A DNA stretch of 64,000 bases from Siphlonurus alternatus. Its lineage: Eukaryota > Arthropoda > Insecta > Ephemeroptera > Siphlonuridae. The stretch spans positions 7,633,431-7,697,430 of the forward strand of contig OX463784.1 of assembly GCA_949825025.1 (NCBI GenBank), in the 5' to 3' direction. The notes beneath the pieces were generated by a model. The model did not search any database, was not told the DNA's origin, and saw nothing but the letters and a program-made list of their open reading frames with translations. Positions 25,788 to 35,905 of the stretch are shown here, in pieces (position 1 is the first letter of the stretch; each line of letters begins with the position of its first letter). The position numbers and the translations under genes are program-made.

Positions 25788-28700
25788 CAGAAAAGTACTC
25801 AGTTCTCGAGTTTTGCGTTTTATATATACGCATTTTTTTTATGTTCTGGCAGGGTAAAGAATCTTCGGTCAGTTTTCAGTCAGATCCCCTCGAGCGCTTG
25901 CCCCCCTCCTCCTCTCATTCTTCAGTCCGTAGCGACAAACTACAGCGCCCCAACCTCGTTTGGTTAATTTTTAAACCTCTTCAACCCCTAAGTGTTAAAT
26001 GTAATGACAGCCTGCGCCATCTAAAAAGGAGGTAGAACCCTAGATCAGTGACGACAAAAATCCCTATAGCTCTAGAGTTATAGGTATTCTGTATTATATG
26101 GCTATGCTCTGAAAATTATTGCTTTGTTTTTATTTTATCAAGTAAAATGAACATTGTTTTAGCTTTAAGATTTATTTTTTCAATAGTTTAGCTTCAATTT
26201 GGTCTGCGTGTTATCTTAATTTCAGAACACTTAAATTTAAGGTAACTTATTACAAGTTTTTTTAGTTCAATCTCTCAAGTCCCCCATTTTTGTTGACAGA
26301 TTGAGCGTGCATACATCATCGTTGACGACCGTGGAAAGACCCAGGGAGAGGGTATCGTTGAGTTTGCACGCAAGCCCGGTGCACAACTTGCCCTGCGCAA
26401 GTGCTCCGAGAATTGCTTCTTCCTTACATCGTGAGTACCGCTTGCACGAGTAGTTGCATGGATTGATCGGCTGTATGTTGGGGCTTTTTTATCTCTTGCT
26501 AATTGAGGAACATTTATAGTCTATGATGAAAATGAATTACCGTTTGATATTTCATGAAACTTAACAAAGGCTGTATTTTTTTACACTGAGACTATGTTAA
26601 AAATGTTGGTGGGTCAATATAATTAAAAAAGAAGAACTGTGAATTTTATTGTTTTCTTTAGTTGAAGTGGTAATGTTGTTATCGTAATGGAAAGCCAAGA
26701 TATTTTTTTAGATGATTAAGCATAATAATGTATTGGTATGCTTATCAGATTTTTCAACTTTTGGGATCTATTTTCATTTGGAAACCTAATTAATGAGCTT
26801 CATTTAAAGGTATACAAGCCTCAAATTACAAATTAGACAGACATTAAGTGTTGCTCGAGTTTATAATCAACATTCGTATTATTTTTACCTGCGCGCGGTG
26901 CGACCATCCGAAGTCATGCTGTAAAGAAAGTCCTTGCTGACGTCACAACTCACAGCTAGCACCGATTAGCATTGAGTTGTGACGTCATCAAGGACTTCGT
27001 GACGTCATCAAGGACTAAATTTCTTACTTTGAACTGCGACTTCGCACAGATGCATCACGCGTGGAAAAAAATTATGCGAATGTTGATTATATACTCTAAA
27101 CCCACTTGGTGACTGTCTAATTTGTATTTTGAGGCCTGTATGCCTTTAAGGAAAGTGTGCACCACAAAAAAAAAAAAAAAAAAAAAAAAAATGAAAATAT
27201 TGTCACATTTAAAAAAGACTAGAAAAGAATAACTAAAAACGTTATGAGAATTAACTTGATGATTTTCTTTATTTTTAACTGGAAAATTAAGTTAACACTA
27301 TTATTTCAAACACTTTTTTGGTTAAAGCTGGAGTCGTAGAACTAAAAAAATTTGGTTTCCATTTCGTAGTGTGCACTTAATTAATAATAATAATAAAAAA
27401 AAATAAATGCAACATTGCAAATTATTTTTATACCGGTACAGTATTTTTAAAAATAATTCCTAATGAAAATTTTAAAGTAATGCAACTACGATATTTGTGC
27501 TTCTTCATTTAAAAAAGTAAAGTAAATGACTTACTGGTACAAATCCTTATTGGGTTTAATTATCTTGTCTTGGTTCTTCATTGGCTACTAAGGTGAGGAG
27601 AGTCCTGCATGTGTTCCCCCTTCCCAAGAGTGTTATGGCCGGAAGTCTGAGGGTACAGTGATGGTTGTAGTTGTGACGGCAGTGCCAGACGAGAGAGGTT
27701 TGACGTGCCTCCTCCTAACCCACAAGACCTGCCCGTCAGAGCATCGGGCCAAAGGTCGTATTCCACCCCCACCACTTCTCCTACGACCAAACTGATTTAT
27801 CAATGGTGCAATTGTCGCTCAATAACCTGTCAAATTTTTATTACGTAGGTAAAATAGCAAATATAAATTAACCCATTTTTAGTGAGGAGATGTACTTTGT
27901 TTCTATTGGTACATTGGAGGCCAAGCTATCCTTCCCATCAAACGATGCCGCGAGCTAATGGAAATTGTGCAACGTTGCCATTTTGGTGTTACACCTGCAG
28001 CCGAACAATAGTGACGCTGCAGTATTTGGCAACGTTCCTTGATTTTACGTTACTTCATAGGCTGGTGGTACTCTTGTTTGATGAGAAGTTTAGCTTGGCC
28101 CCCAGTGTACTTATAATAATTATACTTCATGTAAGTTAAAGTAATGTTATTTACAATTATTAGATGTCTTAGAGACTTAAAATTATATAAACTTTGTGAT
28201 TTAAATTTGAGAGGTTATTGCCAAAATAAATTATACCGTTGTTACTAATTCGTCAAATATTTTTGTAGGTATGCTTGTAATTGCTTTTCTTGAAGCAAAA
28301 GCATGCACCGTAACTGCCTTTTTTGACATAATACTGTTGTGTACATGCTCGGTTCCCCCTCATTACACCAATGTTTGTGTCTGGTGTGCAGGTCCCTTCG
28401 TCCTGTCATCGTGGAACCTTATGAGCAGTTGGATGACCCTGACGGTTTCCCCGAGAAGAACATGTTCAAGAAGAGCCCAGACTACCTGAAGGCTCGAGAG
28501 GTGAGTTTATTTTTGACGTCTTGGAATGGAGGCTTCAACTGTTCCCTGGTGGGAGAATTTACTCCATGGGCCACCATATTAGGAAATTTGAATTTTTTAT
28601 CAGTAACTATTAAAGCTATTAAATTAAAACCATCTCCTACTGCCCTATTTAAGGAGTCTTCTGGTAAAGAATCAAGCTTATTTTCCTCCAAAAAAGAGAT

Positions 28701-31700
28701 TATGAGTTTTTTTATTTTTACATCTTAGGTTTGCATAGGATGGTGGGAACAATGCAAATCAGCTGACTTGAAACCTCTATAGAGTAACCTTTCTTGTGTT
28801 CATGAAAGAAATTGGTTTTCTCTTCTAACACTTGGTAACTGTGACTAAATTTGGCAACCTTGCTTGCAGGTTGGGCCGCGGTTCGCCACCCCCGACAGCT
28901 TTGAGCACGACTACGGTACTCGTTGGAAGCAGCTGTACGAGCTGCGTAAGCAGAAGTTGGAGGCTCTAGAGCGGGAGCTGAAGATGGAGGAGGAGAAGTT
29001 GGAGGCACAGATGGAGTACGCCAGATACGAGCACGAGACCGCCATGCTCAGAGAACGTGAGTACACAGTTAGACCTACAAAGGAACTTACGAGGGGCATT
29101 CACAAAGTCTTAAGGCCACATTTAGGGCTCAATAATTTAAGACCAGAAATTTTGGGTCTAAAAAGCATGCCTAAAATCTGGCTTTAAATTATCGAGCCCT
29201 AAATGTGGCCTTAGGGCTTTGTGAATGCACCTTTACATTTTTAGTGGGAAAAAGTCATCTGTTAGCATTTTAGTCTCGAGTGAAAGTTATCAGATTTATA
29301 TTTGAGAAAATAAATTACTACTTTGCTTGTAATCTTGAGTTAGCCAGAATGAAAAGACCTGATATTGGTTCATCGTCTTATACTATTGACACTCTTTTCA
29401 ATTATAATTGAATGAGCCCTACATAAATATATCTGCCATTTTGTAGTTATATCAAGAATTGAGATATTGTTTTCTGTACTTACGGTTCACCTGTTTGCCT
29501 CCACAGAACTCCGCCAACGCGAAGCTGATCGTGAGAGACAGAAGCGTGAGTGGGAGATGAAGGAGCGACAACAGGAGGAGCAACGTCGCGTTGACGAGGA
29601 CATGATGCGTCGTCAACAAGAGGAGATGCAGTTGAGGATGTTGAGACAGGAAGAAGATATGCGACGCAGACAACAGGAAAACACTCTGTTCATGCAGGTC
29701 GGTAAATTGAAGGAGGGGCTAGCAGCCAGCACGAGTGCACCTTCTTCACCTAGCAGTAATTACTAAGATTAAAAGTCGTCAATAGTAACTTTCATTTAAT
29801 TAGCATGTCCCATATAGGTGTAATCTGGCTATGTAATTGTTTTTTTGTAGGTGAAAATTTTAATTATAATGTAATTGTTTTTTTGTAGGTGAAAATTTTA
29901 ATTATAAAGCTTTACACTCATAAAAACAAAAACATTTTAATGCTTTAATTTTAAGTTGTGTTGTCAAATGGTGAAGAAATATTTTTAAGGTCCTTTCCAG
30001 TAAGTTCTTAATTTTGTAATTAAAAAACGTTAATATTAAACTGCTTGGGTGCACTCTTGTTGGCTGCATGTTGGTGTGCTTGTTAGGACCAATGGTTGGT
30101 GCTAAGTGTGCGTGTTGTGTGTGGTTCAGGCGCACCAGCTGAACAGTATCTTGGACCAGCAGGAGCAGGCCATGCGCCAGGGCGGTGGGGGTGGAGGGGG
30201 CGGGGCCGGGGGCGGCTACTCTCCCCTCCCCCACGACTATGATGCACCAATGCCAGGAGACACCTATGGCGGCATGAGAGGTGAGAACTCTCAAAATGGC
30301 TTTTAAAAAAGTTTAGAAAATTGTATTTAAACTTTTGCTAGTCTTACCAACAAACCAAAAGACTATGTTTTTCACATTTTCATGAATGTAGTGTTTTAAT
30401 TTTTTTAGCCCTTTCAAAACAGGTGTTCTACTACTTATAATTGTTAGATGATTGAAGTCGTATTTCAAAACAAACCTTAAAGAAGGGACTGTCATTTTTA
30501 CTTTCATGATTCTACTTTTGTCCAATTTTAAAATTAATGCATTATCCTTGTGAAAGTAATGCAATGAGGATGGAATTTAAACAATTCTTCAAGCTGATAG
30601 TAATTTGTGTCCTCTTGGTCAATAATTGGCTACTTGGTTTTTGAACTTGTGCCCATTTTCCCCATTACAGCTGAGAACAGATTATAGTCAGCACAGTTCT
30701 GCGTGCTTTTTTCATGGTAGAAATAGGCTATAACTTCTTTTTTTATTATCCTTACAGGATCAGGAGGTCCAGGAAATCTGCCCGTGGTAAGTTGACTTCA
30801 CGTTTTTTTTTTTTTTTTTTATCTGACGAATTCTTTGAAAGTTATTATTGGTTTTGAGAGGGGGGAGGGGCTAGGTAGTGATTAAAGATCTGGGGTCGTC
30901 CATTGAAGAGTATCAACCACTCTCACAGTCTTCTATGAAGGCATGAATGAATTTGCCAAGTTTTATGTTATAAAAAAAAATAGCCTTCCTAAAGCTCCTA
31001 GCACCAAACCAACTGAACGTAATAGAAATGCCAATCTAGGTAGGAACTGTCTACTAAAGAAGAAATATAATTATATAACGTTTAACAGGCTTTGGACGTC
31101 TTAAAAAGAAAATAATATTTAAAAAAATCTAAATCTTAAAGTATTTGAGGCCCCGCGGTTCAAAAAGAGTTATATCCAAACCCAAATGGGATTGAATTTT
31201 TGAGCCTCAGCTGCATCAAAGATAATTTTTTCTTATCACTTTTGAACCTAGATTTGGAAAGACAAGTATAGTTATCATTCTAAATCAAGGTTCAAAATTG
31301 TTCATGTAACCGAGGCTCAAAAATTCAATCCCAGTTGGGCTTGGATATAACCTCTTTTGATTCACGGCAACTCATTTTTAGAAACTACTGTCTTCAGATG
31401 AAGTTATTTTGAGATTAATATATTAATGGTGTTAATCTGTTTATCATTAAACGCCTTAAAAACTGCATATTTGATGTACTGAAAATCTCAAATCGATGAA
31501 TTTAAGTTGAACCTGGATTGTAAATTTTGCCTGGTTTACTGTTTTATTTAATTACAAGTTATTGGTTTTTAATTATACATCAAACTTTTGATTGAAGTAT
31601 GTATAATCTACAGATAAAATTACGTATAATACTTAAAGGCTGCAACGTAAATAAAGTTGAATCTTATGTGATATCACATAAATTTAAGGATAAATAAAAC

Positions 31701-34700
31701 CTATGAAATTATTATTATGCTTGTGGTTCCAATGGTTTCTTGTTGAACCCATTGCTCGTCTGATTATTATTATTATTATTATTATATTCTACAACTTTTT
31801 AGATGAGGATCACCTCATGACTTTGTTATTTAGGTTATGTTTTCGAATTATTTGTCTAGTTCAACGAACTATAGCTCTGGAATCTTACGCCATCTTTAAA
31901 AACTTAAAGGACTGTCATAATTATGGCTGACTGAAGTTATAAAACTTATTTTGACTGGGTATTTTTAAAAAAAGAACAAAGTTAATTTATGTATCCATGA
32001 GACATACAGTACATATTTGTTTCCATTGAAAATATTTTACTTATATTTATGCAATCGACATTATAAAATTGAATATTGAAGCACATAATACATAACATAT
32101 TTTAGAAATTGGAAAATTATGGTTTTACTATTGTGAATTTAGGGATGCAATTTGAAGCACTAACGAAAATTTTTGCATCATTTCGGACTGGTCTCTTTAA
32201 TATTGAACTACAAAAGGTTATCTTCGACTTTATACATGCAGTTGCTGATTTTTTAAAGAATCTAAAGCTCTGTTGGGATATAGAAATGAAGTATTATAAA
32301 TATTTATGCATACTTGGTGGCCTTGTATACAGGCATAATTTGAAACAACTGGCTTTTATTTTTAAAGTACTAGACTTAATGTGTTAAAAAACATTTATTT
32401 AGCTGAAGCTGATTTATTTTACACTTAAACTGTCTCTTAAAATTACTAGATTTAATGTTTAACAAATTTATTCGCCTGAAGTGATACTTCACATATAAGG
32501 AACGATATCTTTAAATATTACAAAAACTTTAATATGTTTATGCGGATGAAAGAAATATTGATTCTGTATGGTTATGTGTTAAAACAAGTGAATAGCATAA
32601 TTACTGCATATTTAACTTAATCACTTCGTTTATTGGCAACCTAGTAATTCTTGAACAAAAATCTGTAGCTGTTCCCAATGTTATCTTTAGAGATTGCTGG
32701 TGCAGTCTATAGAACTGCTATCTACCGAAACAAAGGTTGAAAGACACTTTGAAGGTTTTTATTACCATGAAACCCTTTGGCTATACTGCGAACTTTGGGT
32801 TGCTAGGATTGGCAGGCAGGCTAAACTGTGAGTGTGGTTGAACTAAAAAAAAAAAAAAAAAAAAAAGAGGGTGTTGTATGGAAGGGTGGAAAGGGAGTTG
32901 TGTGACTTTGTCTTTCAGGGATATTGTCATGGTTTTATAACTGTCATTCACTGGTAAATTTATTGGTATTTTCATTTCATCCTTCGTCCGAGTAATGAGC
33001 TGATTTCGTTGCAATAATGAGCTGTCTGGTATTTCAGGTGACTGCAATCATGAGCTGTAAATCAGTATAAAAACTATAAAATAAAGCTCATAAAATGCGC
33101 TTAACTGACATAGCAGATAGCTCATTATTGCAACGAGATCATGGTAGGCAGATGATATTTAATTATTCTGGACGAGGGATGAGTTATTCTTTACTCTGAG
33201 AGACAAAGCAAATTCTTTTTGTAGTTAAAATATATTTTGCTTAACTTTTTGAGTTCTATCCAAAACAGAATGATATGAAGAAGAATTCAACTATAGTATC
33301 TGAATCTTCGATTGGCACGAATAATCTCTTATTTTCAGACGTCTGATTAGACCTTGACTTTCAAGCTATGCAAATGTTATACCCAAGTGAGGCTCGTCAA
33401 TTTCACACAAACGTAGGGATTATGATGATTATGGCTGTTTATTACTGTGTCCGTGGCTCTTTTTGGTGCCAGCAAATGAAAGAAACAATGAAAACTACGG
33501 TTGACGATTATATTTCACTTTTAATGATAAATTGATTATTTAATGCTGAAAAGTGCATTTAAATTAAAGGTTTTGAAACCATCATGTTATTCAGTAATAA
33601 CATGGAACAATATTTTCTGAATTTGTGTTAAGTAGTTATTGTTTTTTGTGATTTTATTGTTTTCTTTTTCATGAAAGAACGTTTGAATTTAACTTTTTAA
33701 ACTTTTAATGATATTAAAGCTATTGACCAAGTTAATTGCTTACAACATTTTCTTTTACACCTTGACAGCTGGAATTAAGAAAGGAAGCTTGATTTTGAGT
33801 TTGCTAAGCAAGCTAAAAGGTTCACAACGTTCATTGAACCTATATTATGCTTGTTATTTTTATTGATAGACAACTTTCCTACGAGGGCATGCGTGACCAA
33901 AATGTGTCAATTGCCCCAAAATACCAACCAATCGATCAGAACTTTTCCTACATGAATTAATTGATGACATCTCGTAAAGTTAGGTTGAAAAACTGCATTT
34001 CGTATGCTGCAACATTTTAGCTATGCACTTCATTGATTTTAAAAGTCTGCACTTTTAATTTTTATTGTCGACATGACACAGTGATGTTTTAATTGAGTTA
34101 TGCAATTAATCAATTTAATGTTTTAATGGGCAATCAACCATGTGAAAGAAGTGTCATTTATATAGTATTCAGTTATTGTTGCAACCTGAACTTGTGACAT
34201 ATTTTACTGCTTTATTATATTTACTTGATAAAATAATACATCTTGAAGGACTTTTCTAAGAATGGAGCCTACTTAACAAGTAAAAGCATTGGGATTTTAA
34301 GTGTTTTTTTCCATTGATTTCTTTGCTAGCGTACAATGAAATCATAATTATCTTGAAGTAACTGTAGGAATTATTGCACACTATCAATAAAAATGGTGTT
34401 TATTATTTTAAAATCTGAAATTGAAGAAGAAAACGTTATCTTCGTTTACATATTGGATTTTTTTACATCTTAGTTTATTTAAATTATTTTGTGTGAATTG
34501 AGAGACTCTTAAGGGCCTTAATGTTTGCTAGCTTTCCACCATTGACGACATTTGAATTATCTTGTATCTATTTTCTTTTTTTTTCTTCCCCCTTATGTGG
34601 CGTTAGCCTAAATCCAAACACCCCTCGTTGTTTTTCGACAGGACCCGAAAGCGTTCATGGATTCTTACGAACGAGGTGGAGCAGTAGGAGGGGGTGTTTT

Positions 34701-34860
34701 GGCCGGGGGCCAGGGTAGGGGTGGTTATGACGCCCTGGAAGAGAGGGGGGTTGCGGGGGGTGGTATGAATCGCCCCCGTTGGGGTGGTGGCGCCGGAGGG
34801 GCAGAGAGAAGGGGAGGACCAATCATAGACGACTACCCAGCTAAACGTCGCCGCTACTAG
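20609..34860 (+). CDS. nonA: NonA / NONO-SFPQ-PSPC1 (DBHS) RNA-binding protein, 11 coding exons, 626 aa
   Basis: Coding exons: 20609-20884, 21997-22194, 22644-22862, 23408-23578, 26300-26430, 28392-28500, 28870-29056, 29507-29697, 30130-30280, 30758-30786, 34642-34860. All have GT-AG introns and matching phases, giving 1,881 nt including the stop. Domains in order: an N-terminal RGG/Gly-rich region with NTSRPPP repeats (1-92); a low-complexity basic linker (93-158); RRM1 (~190-262; RNP2 LYVGNL, RNP1 NFAFIRL); RRM2 (~265-340; VKNL, GEGIVEF); a NOPS dimerisation segment (~342-395; RPVIVEP, PRFATP); a charged coiled coil (~400-500); a Gly-rich tail ending PAKRRRY, a terminus also seen in vertebrate NONO. 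DBHS proteins form obligate dimers in the nucleus and act in transcription, splicing and nuclear retention of RNA. The family assignment is secure; which paralogue name applies is not, though nonA is usual in insects. Confidence 0.95.
21487..21895. mobile_element. Nested fold-back MITE in nonA intron 1
   Basis: The inner element (21,572-21,834) has ends AGGTGCTTTCACATATTCG and its complement, with arms rich in CTACGG and CCGTAG. An outer, more diverged pair with GCATTCACATA and TATGTGAATGTGGC ends surrounds it. A related fragment is at 51,505-51,627. The outer pair may be an older relative into which the inner copy inserted. Confidence 0.7.
21997..22194 (+). CDS. nonA: nonA exon 2: basic/Gly-rich linker
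   Basis: 66 codons, phase 0 at both ends. It encodes [18 protein letters not shown], then Asn/Gly-rich sequence and a [19 protein letters not shown] segment. It links the RGG head to RRM1. Downstream, intron 2 holds long G- and T-runs and no snoRNA. Confidence 0.85.
22644..22862 (+). CDS. nonA: nonA exon 3: first half of RRM1
   Basis: 73 codons with RNP2 (LYVGNL) and RNP1 (KNFAFIRL). The RNP1 ends exactly at the exon boundary. The exon matches the DBHS RRM1 order [16 protein letters not shown]. It is GC-rich compared with the flanking introns. Confidence 0.93.
23174..23247 (+). ncRNA. Box C/D snoRNA 1 (18S-U627-type guide), nonA intron 3
   Basis: C box ATGATGA (23,178), D box CTGA (23,241) and a terminal stem GTCT/AGAC. 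The invariant block GAATTACCGTTTGAT holds a guide plus a D' box (TTGA). GAATTACCG pairs with 18S CGGUAAUUC; the five-nucleotide rule puts the methyl on the U (human Um627, yeast Um578, from memory). The second guide, before D, is GGCTGTAATTTTATTAC; its target is unknown to me. Confidence 0.85.
23408..23578 (+). CDS. nonA: nonA exon 4: end of RRM1, start of RRM2
   Basis: 57 codons, phase 0. It contains [13 protein letters not shown], the RRM1-RRM2 junction typical of DBHS proteins, and [20 protein letters not shown] of RRM2. Confidence 0.93.
23622..23695 (+). ncRNA. Box C/D snoRNA 2 (18S-U627-type guide), nonA intron 4
   Basis: C box GTGATGA (23,626), D box CTGA (23,689) and a GTCT/AGAC terminal stem. 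The guide/D' block is identical to snoRNA 1. It begins only ~44 bases after exon 4, unusually close to the donor for an intronic snoRNA. Confidence 0.85.
23830..24000. other. GC-rich patch in nonA intron 4
   Basis: A GC-richer segment (GTGACGGGGGAGTAGAGGTG, GCTGAGGCCGGGGGGTACTG) followed by A-rich sequence. It resembles a retroposed SINE-like piece, but I could not match it to the other SINEs here. Confidence 0.3.
24773..25526. mobile_element. TIR element with internal nested palindrome, nonA intron 4
   Basis: The outer inverted ends are TTAGAGCGC and GCGCTCTAA, with repeated AAAAAGTC motifs inside. The inner element (24,997-25,278) has ends GAGTGCGTTTGAATTCACGG and its complement, with reiterated GGGCCAGCCCGGGCTGGCC. 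No coding capacity; the open frame at 24,995-25,195 lies inside the palindrome. Confidence 0.7.
25721..25785. repeat. (TA)n microsatellite
   Basis: Uninterrupted or near-uninterrupted TA dinucleotides in two runs within nonA intron 4. Confidence 0.9.
26300..26430 (+). CDS. nonA: nonA exon 5: second half of RRM2
   Basis: 131 nt (43 codons plus two bases). It encodes [20 protein letters not shown], then [19 protein letters not shown]. It matches the DBHS RRM2 almost residue for residue. Donor ATC/GTGAGT. Confidence 0.93.
26519..26592 (+). ncRNA. Box C/D snoRNA 3 (18S-U627-type guide), nonA intron 5
   Basis: C box ATGATGA (26,523), D box CTGA (26,586). The 15-nt guide/D' block is intact. The guide before D has drifted (GGCTGTATTTTTTTACA), so the D'-side guide seems the constrained one. 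Confidence 0.83.
26804..27149. mobile_element. TTAA-flanked TIR element, nonA intron 5
   Basis: TTAAAGGTATACAAGCCTCA and its inverted partner TGAGGCCTGTATGCCTTTAA bound ~345 bp. Arms include AATTAGACAG and ATAATCAACATTCG. The centre contains TGACGTCATCAAGGACT in tandem. Confidence 0.75.
27570..27800. other. GC-rich unclassified block in nonA intron 5
   Basis: A ~220-bp block markedly richer in G+C than the intron around it. The minus-strand open frame has no splice or homology support that I can see. Possibly a decayed SINE or gene fragment. Confidence 0.3.
27910..28110. mobile_element. TA-flanked MITE, nonA intron 5
   Basis: Inverted ends CATTGGAGGCCAAGCTA...CCCATCAAAC and GTTTGATGAG...TAGCTTGGCCCCCAGTG, flanked by TA on both sides. 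The TA duplication suits a Tc1/mariner-type element. Confidence 0.65.
28392..28500 (+). CDS. nonA: nonA exon 6: NOPS segment
   Basis: 109 nt starting with one base of a split Ser codon. It encodes [20 protein letters not shown], then [15 protein letters not shown], the NOPS segment that grips the partner subunit in DBHS dimers. Donor GAG/GTGAGT. Confidence 0.93.
28870..29056 (+). CDS. nonA: nonA exon 7: NOPS end and coiled-coil start
   Basis: 187 nt, ending in phase 1. It begins [20 protein letters not shown] and continues into a Glu/Lys-rich helix ([20 protein letters not shown]). DBHS proteins polymerise through this coiled coil. Confidence 0.93.
29093..29232. mobile_element. Family C palindrome, nonA intron 7
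   Basis: GGGGCATTCACAAAGTCTTA at the left and TTAGGGCTTTGTGAATGCAC at the right are inverted. The copy is nearly identical to those at 38,199 and 16,113. It begins only ~36 bases past the exon 7 donor, so it lies in every nonA pre-mRNA. Confidence 0.8.
29507..29697 (+). CDS. nonA: nonA exon 8: coiled coil
   Basis: 191 nt. It encodes [20 protein letters not shown] and further Arg/Glu/Gln heptads, ending NTLFMQ. The donor CAG/GTCGGT is weak, and the frame stays open past it (see the isoform entry). Confidence 0.9.
29507..29766 (+). CDS. nonA: nonA alternative terminal exon (read-through isoform)
   Basis: If the weak donor at 29,698 is skipped, exon 8 continues for 22 more codons ([20 protein letters not shown], then NY) to a TAA at 29,764. 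The protein would be about 516 aa, ending just after the coiled coil and lacking the Gly-rich tail and KRRRY. Alternative C-termini are known for the insect DBHS protein hrp65. No AATAAA lies close by, so the 3' end is not evident. Confidence 0.4.
29835..29908. repeat. Tandem duplication in nonA intron 8
   Basis: About 37 bases including TTTTTTTGTAGGTGAAAATT are present twice in succession. Each copy contains a pyrimidine tract plus TAG, resembling a 3' splice site. Confidence 0.75.
30130..30280 (+). CDS. nonA: nonA exon 9: Gly-rich tail
   Basis: 151 nt. It encodes [17 protein letters not shown], then a poly-Gly run and [20 protein letters not shown]. Donor GAG/GTGAGA. Retention of the next intron would add GENSQNGF and stop. 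Confidence 0.85.
30758..30786 (+). CDS. nonA: nonA exon 10: 29-nt micro-exon
   Basis: Flanked by CTTACAG and GTAAGT, it encodes [10 protein letters not shown] across the junctions. Phases agree on both sides. Skipping it would shift the frame of the last exon, so it looks constitutive for the KRRRY isoform. Confidence 0.8.
31152..31366. mobile_element. Fold-back element, nonA intron 10
   Basis: Inverted arms: CAAAAAGAGTTATATCCAA and GGGATTGAATTTTTGAGCCT pair with AGGCTCAAAAATTCAATCCC and TTGGATATAACCTCTTTTG. It appears once in this window. Confidence 0.65.
32977..33183. mobile_element. Family B MITE, nonA intron 10
   Basis: Ends TCATCCTTCGTCCG and GGACGAGGGATGA, with inner GCAATAATGAGCTGTCTGGT and CAGATAGCTCATTATTGCA. 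It is uninterrupted, unlike the copy at 119. Confidence 0.75.
34642..34860 (+). CDS. nonA: nonA last exon: Gly-rich C-terminus ending KRRRY
   Basis: 72 codons plus TAG. It encodes [13 protein letters not shown], several Gly runs and a final YPAKRRRY, the basic C-terminus typical of NONO-like proteins and probably part of the nuclear import signal. Confidence 0.92.
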   Translation, partial: DPKAFMDSYERGGAVGGGVLAGGQGRGGYDALEERGVAGGGMNRPRWGGGAGGAERRGGPIIDDYPAKRRRY

Positions 34861-35905
34861 ATCAACATCCCTAGCCAGTATTGTCGTATTCAGTCCCACC
34901 AACGTGGACAAAGGACAAACGTCGCTTTTAACTGTTGAAAGATCGTGACGTCTCAACATGCTCAAGAGTTAAGTGATGTTATTGCAAAATTCCAAAGCAA
35001 AAACGTGGAATGTTAAAGAGACAATACTGGTAGGACTACTTCAACAATCATGATTTTAATTATCCATTATATTTTGAGATTGGCAACATATTAATTTTCT
35101 AAGTGTATTCTGGTGTTTGAATGGAATAGCAACCATTTTTTTAAGTGTTAAAGCACATGAAATGATAATGTAAATGCACATTTTTAAAATTCTCTATAAA
35201 TGTGCCCTGTCAATCTTGGATAAATTTATATATCAAGAGCCGAAACAAATTTTGTTTTTAGATAACAAAATCTTCATTGTACAAACGTTGAGTTGTAGAT
35301 ATACAACTGTGGTGACAAGTTTAAATTTTAAGATTAATTTATAATTATAAGATTCTGCTATCTGTATTAACATTAGCAGTATATAATTATTAATTTTTAG
35401 CATTAGTTTTTTTTTTGTGTGTTTAAAATCATAGATTTTGTCAAATAGATTTGGCATGTCTTATTTTATAACAATCTTCTTCATAGTAATGTATAAAATT
35501 CAACAATTTTAATTTATGATTTATTTTTAAAATATAAATGTATATTTTCGTTATTGAAATACTTTAATTAGCTTATCAAGATCTTTATTCTAAAAAGATA
35601 TTTTATTTTATATCAACATTTTTTTCTAGAATTAATATGCTAGTATGTAAGTTTTAAAAAATGATAGTCCAAAAAAAAAAAAAAATTGTATATTTATGTC
35701 GTTTTGGTCCTAAAATACAAGTCGGAGCGAGTAAGTTTAAAAATTAATATTATTATAGATTTAATTGCACGCATTAATTGATTAATGTAGTTTGGATTTA
35801 ATATGACTGTATTAGCACTAGGATCTTTTCTGTCATTATACTTAATGATCATGTATTATCATTGCGTCGTAATTAAATAAATAAAATAACAAAAAAAAAT
35901 CTAAA
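34861..35905 (+). other. nonA: nonA 3'UTR with poly(A) signals
   Basis: Non-coding and AT-rich after the stop. Overlapping AATAAA hexamers at 35,876 and 35,880 are followed by A-rich sequence and are the best cleavage signals. The exact end is inferred. Confidence 0.55.

Larger units (their letters stand above)
30787..34641. other. nonA: nonA intron 10 (3.9 kb)
   Basis: The largest nonA intron. It holds two fold-back elements (31,152-31,366 and 32,977-33,183), an (ATT)n run at about 31,765 and a ~22-base poly-A at about 32,848. The open frames inside (for example at 32,109-32,387) show no coding character. I found no snoRNA in it. Confidence 0.6.

Noticed and set aside
28339..28728. Read-through of nonA exon 6 as an independent 129-aa gene
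   Set aside because: Contains the exon 6 frame only because the intron happens to be open downstream; GTGAGT donor used.
32109..32387. 92-aa ORF in nonA intron 10
   Set aside because: AT-rich codons, no domain, no splice signals, no upstream exon compatibility.
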